Assembly: GCA_903885565.1 (NCBI GenBank)
Contig: CAISJI010000184.1
Coordinates: 1 to 51,957, forward strand
Reading direction: 5' to 3'
Length of the DNA: 51,957 nt
Source of the DNA: an uncultured Planctomycetaceae bacterium
Lineage (GTDB): Bacteria; Planctomycetota; Planctomycetia; Pirellulales; UBA1268
Below, in pieces: positions 1 through 8,168 of the stretch. Below the pieces are notes generated by a model. The model was not told the origin of the DNA. It made no database searches and saw only the letters and a program-made list of their open reading frames with translations. The position numbers and the translations under genes are program-made. The stretch's first letter is position 1. Each line of letters opens with the position of its first letter.

Positions 1-38
1 ACCCAGTCGTCGCTACAATTATCCCGGATGCGCTCTAG
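1..38. repeat. Right end of a second copy of the 149-bp TIR element
   Basis: The first 38 bases match the right end of the element at 38455-38603, with 2 differences over 37 bases. They finish with the same terminal inverted repeat, CGGATGCGCTCTAG (25-38). The left part of this copy lies outside the window. The TAG stop codon of the minus-strand lipase gene is read from inside this terminal repeat (complement of 35-37). Confidence 0.8.
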
Positions 39-904
39 CCCTTGAGCAGATCGCGGTAGCAGCCGAGGAAGTGCATCGCCACCTCGGCGTTGATGCTCTT
101 CCAGGCCCCGTCGATCAGCGTGCCGGAGAGCAGGCCGTCGACCGCATGGGTGGCCGCTGCACCCACCAGCGTCGACAACCCTGTCATGGGATGGTCTCCC
201 AGCAACCGTTCGTTGTCGACGTGCACAAACTCATTGGCCACCAGCGACAGCCCCGGCAGTTTCGGCACCGGATCCCGGCCGTTGACATAGCGGTGGATCC
301 TGCCGGCAAACTCCCGATTGAAGGCGTCGCAGGCAGTGCGATTGCCGATCATCGGTGCGCCGAAGGTCGACACCTCCTCGACGGAGATGAACGTGCGTTT
401 GAGCAGCCAGGCCGCCAGCAGGGCCAACGCCCCGCCCAGGCTGTGACCCGTGAGCCACACCGGCCGGTCGAGGCGCTTCACCTCCGCTTCGATGCCGGCA
501 GAGAGCGGCGGCCAGATCGAGGCGATCGCGTCGACGAATCCCTTGTGAAATCGCGCCCCCACTCCCGCCGCCGAGAGATCGAGGCCCAGCCTCCCCTCGG
601 GCACCACCAGCAGGTTGAGGGCATCGGTGAGGAGGATATCCTTGAGGCCATCCAGGCTGGTGGGGGATTCGGTGCCGCGGAACGCCACGACGATCTGCTC
701 GGGGCTTGTCGCCAGCCATGCCTGCGTGTTGCCCTCGCTGAAGAGCTTGGCCTCAAGGCCGAGCAGTTCGGCGAAGGCGAGTGTGCCCTCGCGCTGGGGA
801 AGGTAGGCCAAGGCACTCGCTTCGCAGAGGAATGCCGCGTTGGCAGGATCGCCAGGCGCGTCCTCCTTGAGCTGAAATCGCAGCGTGCTCCGGTCAATTG
901 ACAT
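35..904 (-). CDS. Class-3 lipase / esterase
   Basis: A 289-residue alpha/beta hydrolase of the lipase class 3 family, expected to cleave acylglycerol or similar ester bonds. The nucleophile elbow GHSLGG is at residues 153-158 (Ser155). An upstream FRGTE segment near residue 75 fits the oxyanion region, and Asp211 in NGRDPVPKLP is the likely acid residue; the catalytic His lies C-terminal to it, near 226-253. No signal peptide is visible. I start at ATG 904 rather than the longer frame to 1015, because CGGAG lies 8 nt upstream and the ATG overlaps the stop of the LRR gene (ATGTCAATTGA), which suggests translational coupling. The stop codon lies inside a MITE-like terminal repeat, so the original C-terminus may have been altered. 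The natural substrate is unknown. Confidence 0.88.
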   Translation of the reverse strand: MSIDRSTLRFQLKEDAPGDPANAAFLCEASALAYLPQREGTLAFAELLGLEAKLFSEGNTQAWLATSPEQIVVAFRGTESPTSLDGLKDILLTDALNLLVVPEGRLGLDLSAAGVGARFHKGFVDAIASIWPPLSAGIEAEVKRLDRPVWLTGHSLGGALALLAAWLLKRTFISVEEVSTFGAPMIGNRTACDAFNREFAGRIHRYVNGRDPVPKLPGLSLVANEFVHVDNERLLGDHPMTGLSTLVGAAATHAVDGLLSGTLIDGAWKSINAEVAMHFLGCYRDLLKG

Positions 905-1556
905 ACTGACGCTCCGGGGAGACTGGGGAATCGGTGGGTGGCTCTGCTGCGGGAATATTTCCGGCGTTCTTCCAGCGGCGCAGGATGCTGGTGGGAATGC
1001 CATTGCCCGAGACATCGATCTGCCTCAGACGGGGCGGCGGAGATGCCAGAAATGCGCTCACTCCTTCCGCTGTGATGCCGGTGCGCGCCAGTCGCAATGT
1101 TTCCAGACTGGGGAGCGTTTTCAGCATTTCAAGGCCGGTGTCAGTGATCTTGGAATCGTTGAGCGTGAGTTCCTGGAGTTTGGCAAAGCCTTCGAGCAGG
1201 CGGAGTGTGTCGTCGGTCACGTCGGCGTTGCCCATTTCGAGAATGCCGACATCACTCTTGCCACGCAGGAGACTGTAGTCGGCCCGGTCCCAGCCGGTGA
1301 GCGTGAGCGCCCGCTGCCCATCGATGATCCGTTCCCGCTCGCCGAGGCCAAACACCGCCAGATAGGCCTGCTGATAGGCGAATGGCGCCAGCCCCAGAGC
1401 CAGCCCCGCCGTAAGCAGCACCAAGGGGCGCACGAGGCGATTGACTGCACTGCGGCGCAGCAGAACCTGCATGCTCCGCCATAAAAATCCCAGCAGGCCC
1501 ACGCCGGCCAACAGGAGCCCGCCGAAGATCAGCACCACCCCGATCTGTTCGCTCAT
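894..1556 (-). CDS. Membrane-anchored leucine-rich-repeat protein
   Basis: A 220-residue protein with two hydrophobic segments (about residues 5-25 and 42-65) followed by a C-terminal leucine-rich-repeat block. The repeats follow the pattern LQELTLNDSKITDTGLEML / LETLRLARTGITAEGV, typical of the short bacterial LRRs abundant in planctomycetes. The likely role is a protein-protein interaction module held at a membrane. It sits directly upstream of the lipase with an 11-bp overlap, so the two are probably co-translated. The ATG at 1556 was chosen because the remaining upstream frame runs into a repeat element and has no membrane or LRR features. No enzymatic motif is visible and the partner is unknown. 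Confidence 0.75.
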   Translation of the reverse strand: MSEQIGVVLIFGGLLLAGVGLLGFLWRSMQVLLRRSAVNRLVRPLVLLTAGLALGLAPFAYQQAYLAVFGLGERERIIDGQRALTLTGWDRADYSLLRGKSDVGILEMGNADVTDDTLRLLEGFAKLQELTLNDSKITDTGLEMLKTLPSLETLRLARTGITAEGVSAFLASPPPRLRQIDVSGNGIPTSILRRWKNAGNIPAAEPPTDSPVSPERQYVN

Positions 1557-1580
1557 GATTCTTCCTCGCAGGACAGTTCG

Positions 1581-1713
1581 GCAGGCTGTGGATAAAGTGC
1601 AGCATCGCTGGATTCGATGCCCGTCGACCGTGGAAAACCTCGGCTTTTCCACCGGTCGACCGAGTGGGCTGTCTTCAATCCAGAGGGGCATGGAGGACTT
1701 TTTCCACGGGCAG
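1581..1713 (+). repeat. 133-nt structured dispersed repeat, copy 1 (full length)
   Basis: This intergenic element aligns over its whole 133 bases with 38653-38785. It contains a hairpin GCATCG/CGATGC with a 7-nt loop (1602-1620) and a long hairpin (1623-1660) whose arms are GTCGACCGTGGAAAA and TTTTCCACCGGTCGAC with one bulged base. The first loop, CTGGATT (1608-1614), is exactly complementary to AATCCAG (1677-1683). The ends GTGGATAAAG and CTTTTTCCAC can close the structure. It ends one base before the complement of the phosphohexomutase stop codon. Confidence 0.8.
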
Positions 1714-3600
1714 TCAAACGCCTGCCAAGGCACGCAGTTCACGCTCCAGCCGATCGAGCCGCTCGCCCAGCATCGCCTTCGCGGCGGCGAGGGCCTGCGG
1801 GGCTCCCGGGGGCGCAACAGCAAACAGATAGAATTTGATTTTCGGTTCGGTTCCAGACGGTCTGGCGGCCACGGCGTTGCCCAGCGCAGGAAAGCCACTG
1901 GCAGGGGTTGCTGCCGAATCGGACGGGCTGGCGAGATCGAACATGACCAAATCCCCCTTGGCCCCGGCGAATGCCACCGGCGCCATACCGGGGGTCTGCG
2001 TGGTGAGCGTGGCATAGTCCCGCACCCGCTCCACTGGCAGGCCGCCGAGGGTCGCGGGGGGATTCGCCCGCAAACGGGCCATGATCTCGCGCATCCGTTC
2101 CATGCCGGCTGCCCCCGGCAGCGTGATCGACACCTGCCGTTCCATGTGGCAGCCATGCAGGCAGAAGAGCCGATCGAGGTGCTCATGCAGCGTGGTGCCA
2201 GAGGCTTTGAGGGCTGCAGTCAATTCCGCCAAGAGCAGTGCTGCCACGCTGGCATCCTTGTCGCGGACGTGCGTGCCGGCCAGATAGCCGTGCGATTCCT
2301 CGCAGCCAAACAGAAAGTTTTCCGGGCCGATACGGTCGATCTCCTCGCCAATCCATTTGAAGCCGACCTGCAGGGAATCGGTGATCGCTGCCCCATAGGC
2401 CTCCGCCAAACGCCGCACCATGCCGGTGGTGACCAGCGTCGTCACGATCCGGTCGGTGGAATGCAGTCGGTTGTCCTGCTGCCGGGTGGAGAGCACCCAA
2501 TCGACCAGGAGCACCGCCAGTTGATTGCCGGTGAACGTCTGCCAAGGGCTGCCCGGCTGGCGGGAGAGGGGAGCCGCGGCCCCCAGCCGATCGCAGTCGG
2601 GATCGCTGGCGAGAACGAGGTCGTCCCCGAGCGCTGTGGCTTCGGTGATCGCCCCATCGAGCACGGCGGGGTTTTCCGGATTGGCCACATGCCCGGGCAC
2701 ATTCGGAAAATCGCCGTCGGGTGTTTCCTGCGGGCCGTAGAGCCGCAGACGCTTGAAGCCGGCGCCGTGCAGAACTGGCACCACGGCGCTCGCGCCCACG
2801 CCATGCAACGGGGTATAGAGGATGGAGATGTCGCGGGGGCCCGGGGTCGCTTGGAGCAGCACGGCTGTCACGAACGCCGGGTCGATTTCCGCCTCGACAA
2901 ACCGCACGCGCCCATCCTTCACAGCCGCGGCGAAGCTCTGGCGATGGACGGTGTCGACTCCCATCACGCAGTCGATGATGCCCTTGTCGTGCGGCGGCAG
3001 GACCTGCACCCCGCCGGCCCAGTAGACCTTGACGGCATTGTCGCTGGGAGGATTGTGGCTGGCGGTCACCATAATGCCGCTGCTGGCACCGGTGTGGCGG
3101 ACGGCAAACGACAGTTCCGGTGTGCTGCGGAACCCGCGCAGGAAGAAGATCCGGAAGCCTGCCGCCAGGAGCACCTCCGCGCACAACGTGGCGAAGTGTT
3201 CCGATTGGTGGCGGGTGTCATAGGCGATGGCGCAGGTGGGAACGTCGCCAGCCGGCAGCACGCGGCGCATGTAATCAGCCAGTCCCTGTGCGCTTTCGCC
3301 GATCGTGCGGTCGTTGATAGCGTTTGAGCCGACCGAAAACATCTTGCCCCGTCGCCCGCCGGTGCCGAAGGGGATCACCGTCCAGTACACATCATCGAGA
3401 GCCTTCCAAGCCTCTCTGGCCGTGCCCGCTTTGGCCGCGGTGTCGACGAGTTCTCCGAGTGAGTCGGCGAACTCGGCATACCGAGGCTGCGTCAGCCAAT
3501 CCTTGATCACACGGGCGGAGTGCTCGGTCAGCGCGCCGGCAGCGTGGGCAGATGAGACGGCAGCCAGGCGGGCCGGAAGCAGATCGGAGGCGGTAGGCAT
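1714..3600 (-). CDS. Phospho-sugar mutase (PgcA-type phosphoglucomutase/phosphomannomutase)
   Basis: A 628-residue alpha-D-phosphohexomutase that interconverts hexose 1- and 6-phosphates. The phosphoserine loop is VTASHNPPSDNAVK (Ser181), the metal-binding loop is DPDCDR, the sugar-binding loop is CEESHGY, and the C-terminal phosphate-binding loop is RPSGTEPKIKFY. All four active-site segments of the family are present. The length and the N-terminal GTGGRRGKM segment fit the long PgcA-like branch rather than short GlmM/ManB. I start at ATG 3600 (MPTASDLL); the upstream extension is low-complexity and lacks conserved sequence. The gene is divergent from the GlmM-like gene. Together with the two glgC genes it suggests a route from glucose-6-phosphate through glucose-1-phosphate to ADP-glucose. 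The substrate preference (glucose versus mannose) cannot be read from the sequence. Confidence 0.9.
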   Translation of the reverse strand: MPTASDLLPARLAAVSSAHAAGALTEHSARVIKDWLTQPRYAEFADSLGELVDTAAKAGTAREAWKALDDVYWTVIPFGTGGRRGKMFSVGSNAINDRTIGESAQGLADYMRRVLPAGDVPTCAIAYDTRHQSEHFATLCAEVLLAAGFRIFFLRGFRSTPELSFAVRHTGASSGIMVTASHNPPSDNAVKVYWAGGVQVLPPHDKGIIDCVMGVDTVHRQSFAAAVKDGRVRFVEAEIDPAFVTAVLLQATPGPRDISILYTPLHGVGASAVVPVLHGAGFKRLRLYGPQETPDGDFPNVPGHVANPENPAVLDGAITEATALGDDLVLASDPDCDRLGAAAPLSRQPGSPWQTFTGNQLAVLLVDWVLSTRQQDNRLHSTDRIVTTLVTTGMVRRLAEAYGAAITDSLQVGFKWIGEEIDRIGPENFLFGCEESHGYLAGTHVRDKDASVAALLLAELTAALKASGTTLHEHLDRLFCLHGCHMERQVSITLPGAAGMERMREIMARLRANPPATLGGLPVERVRDYATLTTQTPGMAPVAFAGAKGDLVMFDLASPSDSAATPASGFPALGNAVAARPSGTEPKIKFYLFAVAPPGAPQALAAAKAMLGERLDRLERELRALAGV

Positions 3601-3791
3601 GCGAGTTCTCTGTTCCCTTTTTTCGCGGCAATGGTGGGGTGGGGGCGACCTAGAACGCAGAGGTTTTATACTGCGTTTTGTCGTTTTCGACACGGATGGA
3701 ATGCCCCTGCCAGTCTGGCTTCCCCGTTTGCCAGCCCCCTTCCCTCCCCGCTCATTCGCCTCCGCCCCCACCTCCCTCTGCGAGCGCCACC

Positions 3792-5180
3792 ATGGAAGAC
3801 AGCCTCATTGTCAGTGTTTCGGGCCTGCGGGGCGTGGTCGGTCGATCGCTGGATCCCACGGTCGCCGCCACCTATGCAGTCGCGTTTGCCCACGTCTTGC
3901 CGCCGGGGCCGATCGTGATCGGTCGGGACGGCCGCACCCATGGACCACTGTTGGCCCGTGCCATCACCGACGCACTTGTGGAACTCGGCCGAGATGTTCT
4001 CGACTGCGGAATTGCCGCCACACCCACCGTCGGAATCGTCGTGCGCGACGCAGGGGCCGCGGGCGGTATTCAGATTTCGGCCAGCCACAATCCGGCCGAG
4101 TACAACGGCATGAAGCTCTTCTCGGCAGCCGGTCGAGTGCTCCCCGCAGAGGCCGGAGAGAGGGTTCTGGCGGGGTATCGGGCTCTGGTCTCTCAAGCCC
4201 CCACGGTCCCCTCCGCGGGGCACACTCTGGCCGGCCGGCGGGGAGGGGTTCGGTCGGTTGACGGCACCGATGCCCATGTCAGGCTCGTGGCCGCCACGGT
4301 CGATGTCGAGGCGATCCGCCGGGTGCGACCGCGGGTGTGGATTGATTGCGGCCATGGAGCGGGCAGCCGGGTGGGTTTGCCGCTGCTGACGCACCTGGGC
4401 TGTGAAGTTGTCGCCGAAGGGGGCGTGCCCGACGGGCTCTTCGCCCATGCACCTGAGCCAACCGCCGAAAATCTCGCCGGGCTGTTGCCGCAAATTGTCG
4501 CTGCTGGAGCGGATGTGGGTTTCTTTCAGGATCCCGATGCCGATCGCTTGGCGATCGCCACCGCTGCGGGCCGATATATCGGCGAGGAAGCGACACTGGC
4601 TTTGGCGGTGGAGGCGGTGCTGCGGAAGACTCCGGGGCCGATCGTCGTCAACTGCTCCACCAGCGGGATGGCCGCGGCGATCGCCAGCCGACATGGCGTG
4701 GCGTGTGATGTGTCGAAGGTGGGAGAGGCGAATGTGGTCGATGCCATGCTCGCCGTCGGCGCCGTGTTGGGAGGAGAGGGGAATGGGGGGGTGATCGATC
4801 CCCGCGTCGTTCTCGTCCGCGACAGCTGTGTGGCGATGGCACTGGTGCTGGAACAGATGTGTGTGGCGGGCCGATTGATCAGCCTGGAATCGCTGGCCGG
4901 CGCCTTGCCGCGATTGGTGATGCGCAAGACCAAGTTCGACCTGGCGCCGGGCATCGGTGGGCCGGCCCTGGCAGCAGCCCTCGAACGCGTCGCCAGTGGT
5001 TTTCCCGAAGCCCGCGTCAGCCGCTTGGATGGCCTTCGGCTCGATTGGCCCACCGGTTGGCTGCTGGTGCGTGCCAGCAACACCGAGCCGATCGTGAGAC
5101 TGGTGGGCGAGGATGAGGATGCCGGCCGGTTGGAGTCCTGCATCAACCGGGCGGCGCAGGCGCTCCAGCCGCGGGGATAA
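3792..5180 (+). CDS. glmM: Phosphoglucosamine mutase / phosphomannomutase (GlmM-like)
   Basis: A 462-residue phosphohexomutase with the four family loops: ISASHNPAEYNGMK (phosphoserine, Ser98), the metal loop DPDADR (residues 247-252), a sugar-binding segment in the third domain (near GGEGNGGVIDP), and SNTEPIVRL near the C-terminus. GGEGNGG in place of a longer GEQSGH-type loop and the N-terminal VSGLRGVVG fit the archaeal-type GlmM/ManB group. It would convert glucosamine-6-phosphate to glucosamine-1-phosphate for peptidoglycan or LPS precursors, or act on mannose or glucose phosphates. ATG 3792 starts right at the conserved N-terminus; the longer frame adds a Pro-rich, unlikely leader. It is divergent from the larger mutase across 191 bp. 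The exact substrate is uncertain. Confidence 0.88.
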   Translation: MEDSLIVSVSGLRGVVGRSLDPTVAATYAVAFAHVLPPGPIVIGRDGRTHGPLLARAITDALVELGRDVLDCGIAATPTVGIVVRDAGAAGGIQISASHNPAEYNGMKLFSAAGRVLPAEAGERVLAGYRALVSQAPTVPSAGHTLAGRRGGVRSVDGTDAHVRLVAATVDVEAIRRVRPRVWIDCGHGAGSRVGLPLLTHLGCEVVAEGGVPDGLFAHAPEPTAENLAGLLPQIVAAGADVGFFQDPDADRLAIATAAGRYIGEEATLALAVEAVLRKTPGPIVVNCSTSGMAAAIASRHGVACDVSKVGEANVVDAMLAVGAVLGGEGNGGVIDPRVVLVRDSCVAMALVLEQMCVAGRLISLESLAGALPRLVMRKTKFDLAPGIGGPALAAALERVASGFPEARVSRLDGLRLDWPTGWLLVRASNTEPIVRLVGEDEDAGRLESCINRAAQALQPRG

Positions 5181-5209
5181 CAGTCCCCTTCGGTGTGTGC
5201 CGGCCGGGC

Positions 5210-6535
5210 TTATCTCCGGACCAGCACCTGTGAGCCGGGCCCGAGGATGTCGAGCAATTCATCCAAGTCGCGGGTCGACACCACGAGGCTGGAGCCGGGG
5301 GCAGACTCGGTGACGAGGCTGATGTCCTCGACGGCTTCGAGCGACATGCCTTCGCCGAGCAGGATCAACTTCTTGCCAGTCGCGCTGTTGTAGGCCACCT
5401 GGGATGCCACGCTGGGCTGGTCGTGGGTGAGGACCCCGCGACGCACATCGAGCACAGGTATCGAAGCGCCAATGCGGTCTTGAATCTGTCGGCCAATCAC
5501 CACCGGGAAGCTGCCGGCGTAGTTGCCACCCACCTGAAGGCTCAGGCGGCGGCGCGACACGCTGATCACAGCATCAAACGGTCCGCGGACAACCTTGAGG
5601 TGCTCGCCGGGAACAAGCTGTGAGGGGTCGGACACGCCGTTGATTTTGGCCAGCAGTTGCCAGGGCACAGACAGCGGCGCGGCGATCGACTGCAGATCCT
5701 CTCCTGGCGCCACAATGCAGGGGGGCAGGAGGTGGTCTTGCTGGGAGTAGATGACGGTGCCGGCGAGTCGGCCGAGGAGATCCTCCTGCCGCTGGCTCTC
5801 CTCCGGTCCGAGCGAGGGATCGTCATACCATACCGAGAGCACGGCGAGGGCCTCGGCATACCGACCAGCGGCCAGCTTTTCATGCGCATCTGCCCAGGCT
5901 GCAGTGAAGGCCGGAGAGGGGGACGCAGGCTGAGGCTGCCCTGCTGTTCCCAGCGGCGGAAGTGGAGGTGGGGAGACCTCCATGGCGGCGCCAGCCGACG
6001 CCAGCGTGGCCGCTCTGCCTGGGGTGGGAGGGGCCGAAAGCGCACTTGGCACCTGCGCCACCAAGTCTGACTGGGGCGGGGAGGGCATGGGTGGAGCCGC
6101 CGACTGGGCGCTGAGGTAGGTCGGCTGAGCGGAGGATTGGTCTGCCGGTGGGAACGCTTCTGGCGGCGGAGGGACAGTTGCAGCCGCAGCAGGGGCCATT
6201 GCCATCGGCGGTTGGACAGGGGGCGGTTCGAAGGGGGTGGGAGCGGAAAGGGGGGGCGCAGTGGTGGCAGCCTGCATGGCCGGTGCCGGCGGCGCGGGGG
6301 GAGCCATCGGCGGAGGCACTCCGAGCGGGGGACTGGCGAGCGGCGGAACATTGGGTGGGGCATCGGCCGCGCTGGTGGCCGCTGCCACGGTGGGGGGGGT
6401 GGGCCCCTTTTGCACGACTGAATAGGCCCCATACATGATCGTGCCGAGCAATCCGAGCACGATGAGCGGTTTGAGCGATTCCATGGAGTCTGCATCCTGA
6501 ACGTTGGAACGCGAGGACTTCTGCCGCTGTGCCAT
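5210..6535 (-). CDS. LysM protein with degenerate L,D-transpeptidase (YkuD-like) domain
   Basis: A 441-residue envelope protein. It has a short positively charged N-terminus, one membrane anchor (about residues 18-40), a Pro/Ala-rich spacer to about 215, a helical segment with a tetratricopeptide-like look (WADAHEKLAAGRYAEAL), a LysM-like peptidoglycan-binding domain (about 270-317), and a C-terminal domain (318-441) that opens like YkuD domains (FDAVISVSRRRLSLQV). The C-terminal part corresponding to the HxxSxGCxR catalytic segment reads APGSSLVVSTRDLDELLDIL, with no cysteine. The fold is therefore likely retained without transpeptidase chemistry, leaving a wall-binding role. ATG 6535 puts charges before the anchor; ATG 6484 (MESLKPL) is an equally possible start. 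The two nearest genes on either side encode sugar-phosphate enzymes. Confidence 0.75.
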   Translation of the reverse strand: MAQRQKSSRSNVQDADSMESLKPLIVLGLLGTIMYGAYSVVQKGPTPPTVAAATSAADAPPNVPPLASPPLGVPPPMAPPAPPAPAMQAATTAPPLSAPTPFEPPPVQPPMAMAPAAAATVPPPPEAFPPADQSSAQPTYLSAQSAAPPMPSPPQSDLVAQVPSALSAPPTPGRAATLASAGAAMEVSPPPLPPLGTAGQPQPASPSPAFTAAWADAHEKLAAGRYAEALAVLSVWYDDPSLGPEESQRQEDLLGRLAGTVIYSQQDHLLPPCIVAPGEDLQSIAAPLSVPWQLLAKINGVSDPSQLVPGEHLKVVRGPFDAVISVSRRRLSLQVGGNYAGSFPVVIGRQIQDRIGASIPVLDVRRGVLTHDQPSVASQVAYNSATGKKLILLGEGMSLEAVEDISLVTESAPGSSLVVSTRDLDELLDILGPGSQVLVRR

Positions 6536-6844
6536 GGCTGGTTTTCCACAGGATCTGGATGCTGGCGGGGGCCAGCGTGAGGGCGGGATCGTAGAAACCT
6601 CCGCCCGGCTTTGCCAGCCCGCTTCACCCTCACCAGCGGCCCCGGAAAAGCCCCCAGACCCCCCAGGCTCACCGCCGCAGGGGAGAAAAAGGATATTTCT
6701 CGAATCGCCGCCGGAGGGGGAAGTGGCGTAGAATACAGGCCTTCGTTTGCCTCGTCTGGCCGGTGGCGGCCCGCCAGCACTGTGCCCAGACTCACACCGA
6801 TTCGATCGCTCTGTTTGGTCTGCGGATGTCCTGAGGATATTGAA
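6536..6844. other. Divergent intergenic region between LysM protein and glgC
   Basis: This 309-bp region separates divergent genes and must carry promoters for both. A TAGAAT hexamer at 6729-6734 could be a -10 box for glgC, but no convincing -35 lies at the right spacing. A GAGG Shine-Dalgarno sits 8 nt before the TTG at 6845. I see no small gene and no repeat copy here. Confidence 0.4.
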
Positions 6845-8161
6845 TTGACGCACGCCACTGCTCAAGAACCAGACCCCGTGCGGATGCGGGATGTGGTGGC
6901 TGTTGTCCTTGCCGGTGGAAGGGGTGCCCGGCTCGATCCGTTGACCCGCGACCGCGCCAAGCCGGCGGTGCCGTTTGGCGGCGTGTATCGGATTGCCGAT
7001 TTTACACTCTCCAACTGCGTGAACAGCGGGCTGAGACGCGTTCTCCTGCTCACGCAATACAAAGCCAACAGTCTGGACAGGCATGTAAATCTCGGCTGGC
7101 ACCGATTCTTCTGCCGTGATCTGGGGGAGTGGCTCGACGTGCTGCCACCACAGCAACGGGTGGACGAAAGTTGGTACCTCGGAACCGCCGACGCGGTCTA
7201 TCAAAATATCTATTCTCTGGAAAAAGCCGCCCCGCGACTGGTTGTCGTGTTGGCTGGCGATCATATTTACAAGATGGATTATGGGGCTCTTGTGGCTGCG
7301 CACGAGGCGAGCAACGCCGATGTGACGATCAGCGCGTTGCCCGTTCCGCGGGCTGCTGCCAGTGAATTCGGCACGCTGGAGGTGGATGCATCGGGACGCG
7401 TACGGGCATTCCGGGAAAAGGCGGCCGATGCGCCGACCATGCCCGACCATCCCGAACTCTGTCTGGCTTCGATGGGCGTCTACTGTTTCTCCTGGCCGTT
7501 TCTGCTGGAGCAACTCCAGAAGGATGCTCATCTCTCGGCGAGCCGTCACGATTTTGGCCACGACATGCTGCCAGCCGCCGTGCACACCCACAACGTTCAT
7601 GCCTTTCCGTTTTGCGACGAGAATCGCAAGCGGAATGCCTACTGGCGCGATGTGGGCACGATCGACGCCTATTACGAGGCCAATCTGGATCTCATCGAAG
7701 TCGATCCGCAACTCAATCTCTACGACGAGCAGTGGCCGATCCGCACCTACCATCCGGCCTACCCGCCGCCGAAGTTTGTCTTCGCCGGGGAGGGGCCTGA
7801 AAGCCGGCGGGGGGAGGCCACCGACAGCTTGGTCTGTCCGGGGGCGATCCTCTCCGGCGGACGGGCCACCCGTTCGATCATCGGCCCGGGCGTGCGGATT
7901 AACAGCTTTGCCCGGGTGGAGGAGAGCATCCTGTTTGAAGGGGTCGACATCGGCCGGCACGCCCGGGTGCGTCGCACCATCATCGACAAGGATGTTCGCG
8001 TCCCCGCAGGGGTTGAAATAGGCTTTGATCCCGAAGGGGATGTGGCCCGCGGCTTGACTGTTTCGCCAGCCGGAGTGACCGTGGTACCGAAAGGGTATCA
8101 GTTTGGCGATTGGTCGGTGCCAGCCCAGTCCAGCTCATTTTCTTCACACGAGACAACCTGA
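6845..8161 (+). CDS. glgC: Glucose-1-phosphate adenylyltransferase (bacterial GlgC type)
   Basis: A 438-residue ADP-glucose pyrophosphorylase: ATP plus glucose-1-phosphate gives ADP-glucose for glycogen synthesis. The nucleotide-binding signature [27 protein letters not shown] is followed by [20 protein letters not shown], the catalytic segment [26 protein letters not shown], and a C-terminal left-handed beta-helix ([21 protein letters not shown]). It resembles the proteobacterial GlgC more than the second copy at 42117-43448. I start at TTG 6845 because GAGG lies 8 nt upstream and the leader length suits GlgC; the ATG at 6884 is the alternative. It is followed after 7 nt by the S41-like gene, so the two are likely co-transcribed. 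Confidence 0.92.
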   Translation: MTHATAQEPDPVRMRDVVAVVLAGGRGARLDPLTRDRAKPAVPFGGVYRIADFTLSNCVNSGLRRVLLLTQYKANSLDRHVNLGWHRFFCRDLGEWLDVLPPQQRVDESWYLGTADAVYQNIYSLEKAAPRLVVVLAGDHIYKMDYGALVAAHEASNADVTISALPVPRAAASEFGTLEVDASGRVRAFREKAADAPTMPDHPELCLASMGVYCFSWPFLLEQLQKDAHLSASRHDFGHDMLPAAVHTHNVHAFPFCDENRKRNAYWRDVGTIDAYYEANLDLIEVDPQLNLYDEQWPIRTYHPAYPPPKFVFAGEGPESRRGEATDSLVCPGAILSGGRATRSIIGPGVRINSFARVEESILFEGVDIGRHARVRRTIIDKDVRVPAGVEIGFDPEGDVARGLTVSPAGVTVVPKGYQFGDWSVPAQSSSFSSHETT

Positions 8162-8168
8162 AGCCCCC

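Noticed and set aside
894..2186. N-terminally extended reading of the LRR protein across the repeat element and the mutase 3' end
   Set aside because: The extension overlaps the mutase gene in another frame and lacks domain content; the LRR protein proper starts at 1556.
6611..6844. N-terminal extension of glgC to 516 residues
   Set aside because: The extra residues are Pro/Gly-rich with no GlgC homology; GAGG at 8 nt before TTG 6845 gives a better start.
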